From the NCBI GenBank assembly GCA_040905445.1, contig JBBDRN010000012.1:1-52041 (forward strand): a stretch of DNA of 52,041 nt. Reading direction: 5' to 3'. This document shows positions 49,772 to 52,041 of this stretch, one piece after another. The first letter of the stretch is position 1. Every line of letters begins with the position of its first letter. The position numbers and the translations under genes were made by a program. Source of the stretch: SKPT01 sp040905445 (lineage in GTDB: Bacteria > Planctomycetota > Phycisphaerae > Phycisphaerales > Phycisphaeraceae). Under the pieces are notes generated by a model. The model was not told the DNA's origin. It saw nothing but the letters and a program-made list of their open reading frames with translations, and made no database searches.

Positions 49772-50038
49772 ATGCCTCCGCACGAACCAAGCTTTCGCCT
49801 CAGCGGGCATGCGGCTCGGCGCTCGGCAGAGCGAGGCATCAAGCGTCACTGGATCTCCAGCACGCTCGCGGATCCTGACCGGTTGGAACAGGATCCGCTG
49901 GACCCACAAGTGCGGCATGCCCTCAGGCGAATCGAGGAACATGGCAACCGGGTACTGCGAGTCGTGTACAATGATCAACACGAGCCCTGGCTGGTCGTTT
50001 CCGTTTTTTTCGACCGTCGCATGCGAGGCCGACTATGA
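49772..50038 (+). CDS. DUF4258-like protein, possible toxin of a TA-like pair
   Basis: 88 residues. FRLSGHAARRSAERGIKRHW begins with the H-x6-ERGI pattern of DUF4258 proteins, VRHALRRIEEHGNRVLRVVY forms the next helix and strand, and WLVVSVFFDRRMR closes a small alpha/beta fold distantly related to RelE-type toxins. It overlaps the next gene by 4 bp (ATGA), so the two are translationally coupled. Pairs of DUF4258 and DUF2283 genes recur in bacteria and are suspected to be toxin-antitoxin modules, but toxicity has not been shown here. Confidence 0.75.
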   Translation: MPPHEPSFRLSGHAARRSAERGIKRHWISSTLADPDRLEQDPLDPQVRHALRRIEEHGNRVLRVVYNDQHEPWLVVSVFFDRRMRGRL

Positions 50039-50235
50039 AACTCTCCTACGACGCCGAAGTCGATGCCGCCTACGTTAGCCTCACCGACGCCAAAGTCGTC
50101 GATTCCGAAGAAGTCCGCCCCGGCATCGTGCTCGACTACGACGCCGGGGGCCGTGTCATCGGCGTCGAGATCCTGCACGTGCGCAAGCAGCGGCCGGATA
50201 TCGACCTCAGCCAGTTCGAGATCGACGCCGCATGA
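50035..50235 (+). CDS. DUF2283 protein, possible antitoxin partner
   Basis: 66 residues. MKLSYDAEVDAAYVSLTDAK and the DYDAGGRVIGVEILHV strand are the DUF2283 pattern, a small beta-rich domain with the conserved D-x-D-x-x-G-x-x-x-G-x-E-I. It starts in the stop codon of the DUF4258 gene (ATGA overlap). In comparable loci the DUF2283 product accompanies a DUF4258 or similar small protein. It has no DNA-binding domain, so if it is an antitoxin it would bind its partner directly. Confidence 0.8.
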   Translation: MKLSYDAEVDAAYVSLTDAKVVDSEEVRPGIVLDYDAGGRVIGVEILHVRKQRPDIDLSQFEIDAA

Positions 50236-50272
50236 ACGCCCGCCAGACCCCGCGTCGCCCCAAGGGCGACGG

Positions 50273-51616
50273 CTAACCGCGTGCGGCGGCCGACGTCACC
50301 CGCTCGCCATCGCCCGTCCACTTCACCTCGCCGCCCACGATCGTCACCACCGCCCGCCCCTGCACGCGCCAGCCGTGAAACGGGCAGTTCCTCGCCTTGC
50401 TTGCGAAGCCGTGCACGTCGATCGTCCAGCTCGCCGCGGGGTCGATCACCGTCACGTCGGCGTCCGCCCCCACGCTCAGCGACCCCTTCCCCTCCAGCCC
50501 GCACAGCCGCGCCGGGTTGGCCGTCATCATCGCCACGAGCTGCGGCCAGTCGATCGTCTCCGAGTCGATCAGCGCCTTGACATACAGCGGCAGCGCGCAC
50601 TCGAGGCCGATGATCCCGTAGGGTGCCGCCGCGAATTCCAGCTCTTTCTCCTCGGCCGTGTGCGGCGCATGATCCGTCGCCAGCACCGTGATCGTCCCGT
50701 CCGCGATCCCCTCGAGCAGCGCTTCAATATCCCGCCGCTCGCGCAGCGGCGGATTCATCTTGTAGTTCGTGTCATACCCCGTGCACGCTTCGTCCGTCAG
50801 CAAGAGGTGATGCGGGGAAGCCTCCGCCGTCACCGCCGCCTGCCCGAACAGGTCCGCGCGCGCCTGCCGCACCAGCTCGACGCTGCCGCCGGAGGACAGA
50901 TGCTGCACGTGATACCGCGCGGCGAAGTTCTGATGCCGGTTGAGCAGGATGTCCCGCTGAATGATGAGCTCCTCCGCCACGCGCGGCCAGCCGCTGAGCC
51001 CCAGCCGCGTTGCGATCGGCCCCGCGTTCATGGCGCCGCCGCCCAGCTTCGGGTCCTCGCAGTGCTGCATGAACACCTTGCCGGTCATCGCGATGTACGC
51101 CAGCGCCTTGGAGCACACGTCCGCCGACGCCACCGCCACGCCATCATCGGAAAACCCCACCGCGCCGCTGCGCGCCATGAGCGCGATCTCGGCCAGCTCC
51201 TCGCCGGCGCGGGCCTTGGTCACCGCGCCGATCGGAAACACATTGGCCAGCCCCGCCCGCTGCGCCTGCCGATACACGAAGTCGATGCGCCCCTCGTCGT
51301 CGAGGGCCGGCACGGTGTTGGGCATGCAGCAGACGCTGGTGAACCCGCCCGCCACCGCCGCCGCCGCACCCGTGGCGATCGTCTCCTTGTCCTCCTGCCC
51401 CGGCTCGCGAAAGTGCACGTGCGGATCGATCAGCCCGGGCGTGACGATGCAGCCCGCCGCGTCGATCACGGTGTGGTCGCCGCCCGCCTGCTTGCTCGCT
51501 CCGCCGAGGCTGCTGACCTCGACGACCCGGCCATCCTCGAGCACGACGTCCGCCTGCTCGTCGAGCCGGTTGGCGGGGTCAATGACTCGACCGTTGATGA
51601 TCGTCAGCCGCGGCAT
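50273..51616 (-). CDS. pyrC: Dihydroorotase PyrC (type I)
   Basis: 447 residues from ATG 51616. Amidohydrolase metal motifs: PGLIDPHVHFREPGQEDKET (His-x-His), HVQHLSSGGSVELV, SPHHLLLTDEA, NPPLRERRDIEALL and VLATDHAPHTAEEKEL (catalytic Asp). It catalyses reversible ring closure of carbamoyl aspartate to dihydroorotate in pyrimidine synthesis. Type-I enzymes like this often complex with aspartate transcarbamoylase (pyrB), which is not in the window. TATCCT ends 6 nt before the ATG, consistent with a leaderless transcript. It is convergent with the DUF2283 gene, 37 bp apart. Confidence 0.94.
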   Translation of the reverse strand: MPRLTIINGRVIDPANRLDEQADVVLEDGRVVEVSSLGGASKQAGGDHTVIDAAGCIVTPGLIDPHVHFREPGQEDKETIATGAAAAVAGGFTSVCCMPNTVPALDDEGRIDFVYRQAQRAGLANVFPIGAVTKARAGEELAEIALMARSGAVGFSDDGVAVASADVCSKALAYIAMTGKVFMQHCEDPKLGGGAMNAGPIATRLGLSGWPRVAEELIIQRDILLNRHQNFAARYHVQHLSSGGSVELVRQARADLFGQAAVTAEASPHHLLLTDEACTGYDTNYKMNPPLRERRDIEALLEGIADGTITVLATDHAPHTAEEKELEFAAAPYGIIGLECALPLYVKALIDSETIDWPQLVAMMTANPARLCGLEGKGSLSVGADADVTVIDPAASWTIDVHGFASKARNCPFHGWRVQGRAVVTIVGGEVKWTGDGERVTSAAARG

Positions 51617-51622
51617 GAGCAG

Positions 51623-51628
51623 AGGATA
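51623..51628 (-). promoter_or_regulatory. Candidate -10 element (TATCCT) of a leaderless promoter
   Basis: On the minus strand TATCCT ends 6 nt before the pyrC ATG at 51616. Confidence 0.45.
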
Positions 51629-51649
51629 GCAAAGCCCGACCCGGGCAGG

Positions 51650-51706
51650 GGGGGGCGGTGTGGCGCGCGTGTTGGTGTGGTGGGTGGCGGGGGAGTGGCG
51701 GGGGAT
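51650..51706. repeat. GTGGCGGG-type low-complexity repeat
   Basis: GGCGGTGTGGCGCGCGTGTT and GGTGTGGTGGGTGGCGGGGG units lie upstream of pyrC. Confidence 0.5.
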
Positions 51707-51749
51707 GGATTGCAATCCGTGGGCTTTGGGTGTCACCTTCACGAGCGGG

Positions 51750-51932
51750 TCATGACGACTCCTTCTCCTGCCTCGCCCGTTCGATCTCACGCCGCCGCCT
51801 CTGAATCATGACGTCATGCCGCGCGATCTCATGCCGCACGTGCGTCGCAAGCGTGGCAAGCACTGCCGTAACGAGCCCGTACGCCAACCCCGCAAACACC
51901 AACGCCACGAGAATCGTCGTCGGCTCAGTCAT
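51750..51932 (-). CDS. Small membrane protein of unknown function
   Basis: 60 residues from ATG 51932 (MTEPTTILVALVFAGLAYGL). One transmembrane helix covers residues 7-30, followed by a basic, helical tail (HVRHEIARHDVMIQRRRREI then ERARQEKESS) that would be cytoplasmic and coiled. There is no recognisable family. The frame is open seven codons further upstream. The charged-tail design is similar to many tiny membrane scaffold proteins, so it may be real, but there is no independent support. Confidence 0.45.
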   Translation of the reverse strand: MTEPTTILVALVFAGLAYGLVTAVLATLATHVRHEIARHDVMIQRRRREIERARQEKESS

Positions 51933-51962
51933 CGTTAGGCGCCATCGGCACACTGGCGATGA

Positions 51963-51990
51963 CGAATTAGGGGTTGGGGATTGGGGTTTA
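51963..51990. repeat. Word repeat near the window end (GAATTAGGGGTTGGGGATTG)
   Basis: A degenerate GGGGATTGGGG-type repeat, the counterpart of the AATCGCCAATCCCCAATCGG repeat near 17633. The rest of the window to 52041 shows no gene. Confidence 0.45.
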
Positions 51991-52041
51991 GAAAGTGTGT
52001 GAGAAGCGAGGTGTAAGCCGATGAAGTGGACATGGCACGGA

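Overview
The window is uniformly GC-rich and reads as chromosomal DNA of a planctomycete, most likely a Phycisphaerae-like, marine or halotolerant bacterium. Supporting signs are hopanoid synthesis (hpnH), a formylglycine-type sulfatase, a PEP-CTERM-like surface protein with a PAPSA anchor, a stand-alone prepilin-type protein, a two-enzyme glycine-to-betaine pathway, peptidoglycan synthesis (mraY) and a divergent tubulin/FtsZ-superfamily protein. No phage, plasmid, integrase, transposase, tRNA, rRNA or CRISPR array was found.

Layout: the 3' end of mraY (1-180); glycogen debranching enzyme and a glycosyltransferase (249-3918); the tubulin-like gene (4459-6000) with its own terminator; a minus-strand sugar block (Gfo/Idh/MocA oxidoreductase and a NagB-LmbE fusion, 6277-9476); a four-gene GldA/GldF/GldG/DUF4340 ABC operon (16152 back to 9651); an AEC transporter and pdxA; a PEP-CTERM-like protein facing a pseudopilin across a bidirectional hairpin; bioD; glycine/sarcosine and sarcosine/dimethylglycine methyltransferases (22031-23691); trpC; a GH67-like protein; an attenuator-controlled aroF (28459-29692); gamma carbonic anhydrase; a UbiA prenyltransferase; a PhyH dioxygenase; mgtE; bioF; a glycosyltransferase/O-antigen ligase pair; an FAD oxidoreductase; a primary sigma factor; a sulfatase; a short ArgA-like acetyltransferase; glpD and glpK, divergent from hpnH; a DUF4258/DUF2283 pair; and pyrC.

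Four things stand out. First, a CetZ/FtsZ-like GTPase carries a histone-H1-like basic N-terminal tail of about 110 residues. Second, a 24-codon leader peptide rich in Phe, Tyr and Trp lies between a strong promoter and an intrinsic terminator just ahead of aroF, with an alternative antiterminator pairing, so it looks like a complete ribosome-mediated attenuator. Third, about ten genes have a TANNNT-type -10 element ending 6-8 nt before the start codon, which points to widespread leaderless transcription; the FAD oxidoreductase has TTGACA, a 17-nt spacer, AATACT, 6 nt, then ATG. Fourth, intergenic DNA is crowded with several families of REP-like palindromes and degenerate word repeats. One REP family begins with GTAG, and in five genes the TAG stop codon lies in or at the edge of that element.

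Gene calls rest on motif recognition in the translated sequence. No database search, folding calculation or expression data was available, so family names below strong-motif level are provisional. Many long antisense frames exist because of the GC content, and they are treated as artefacts.
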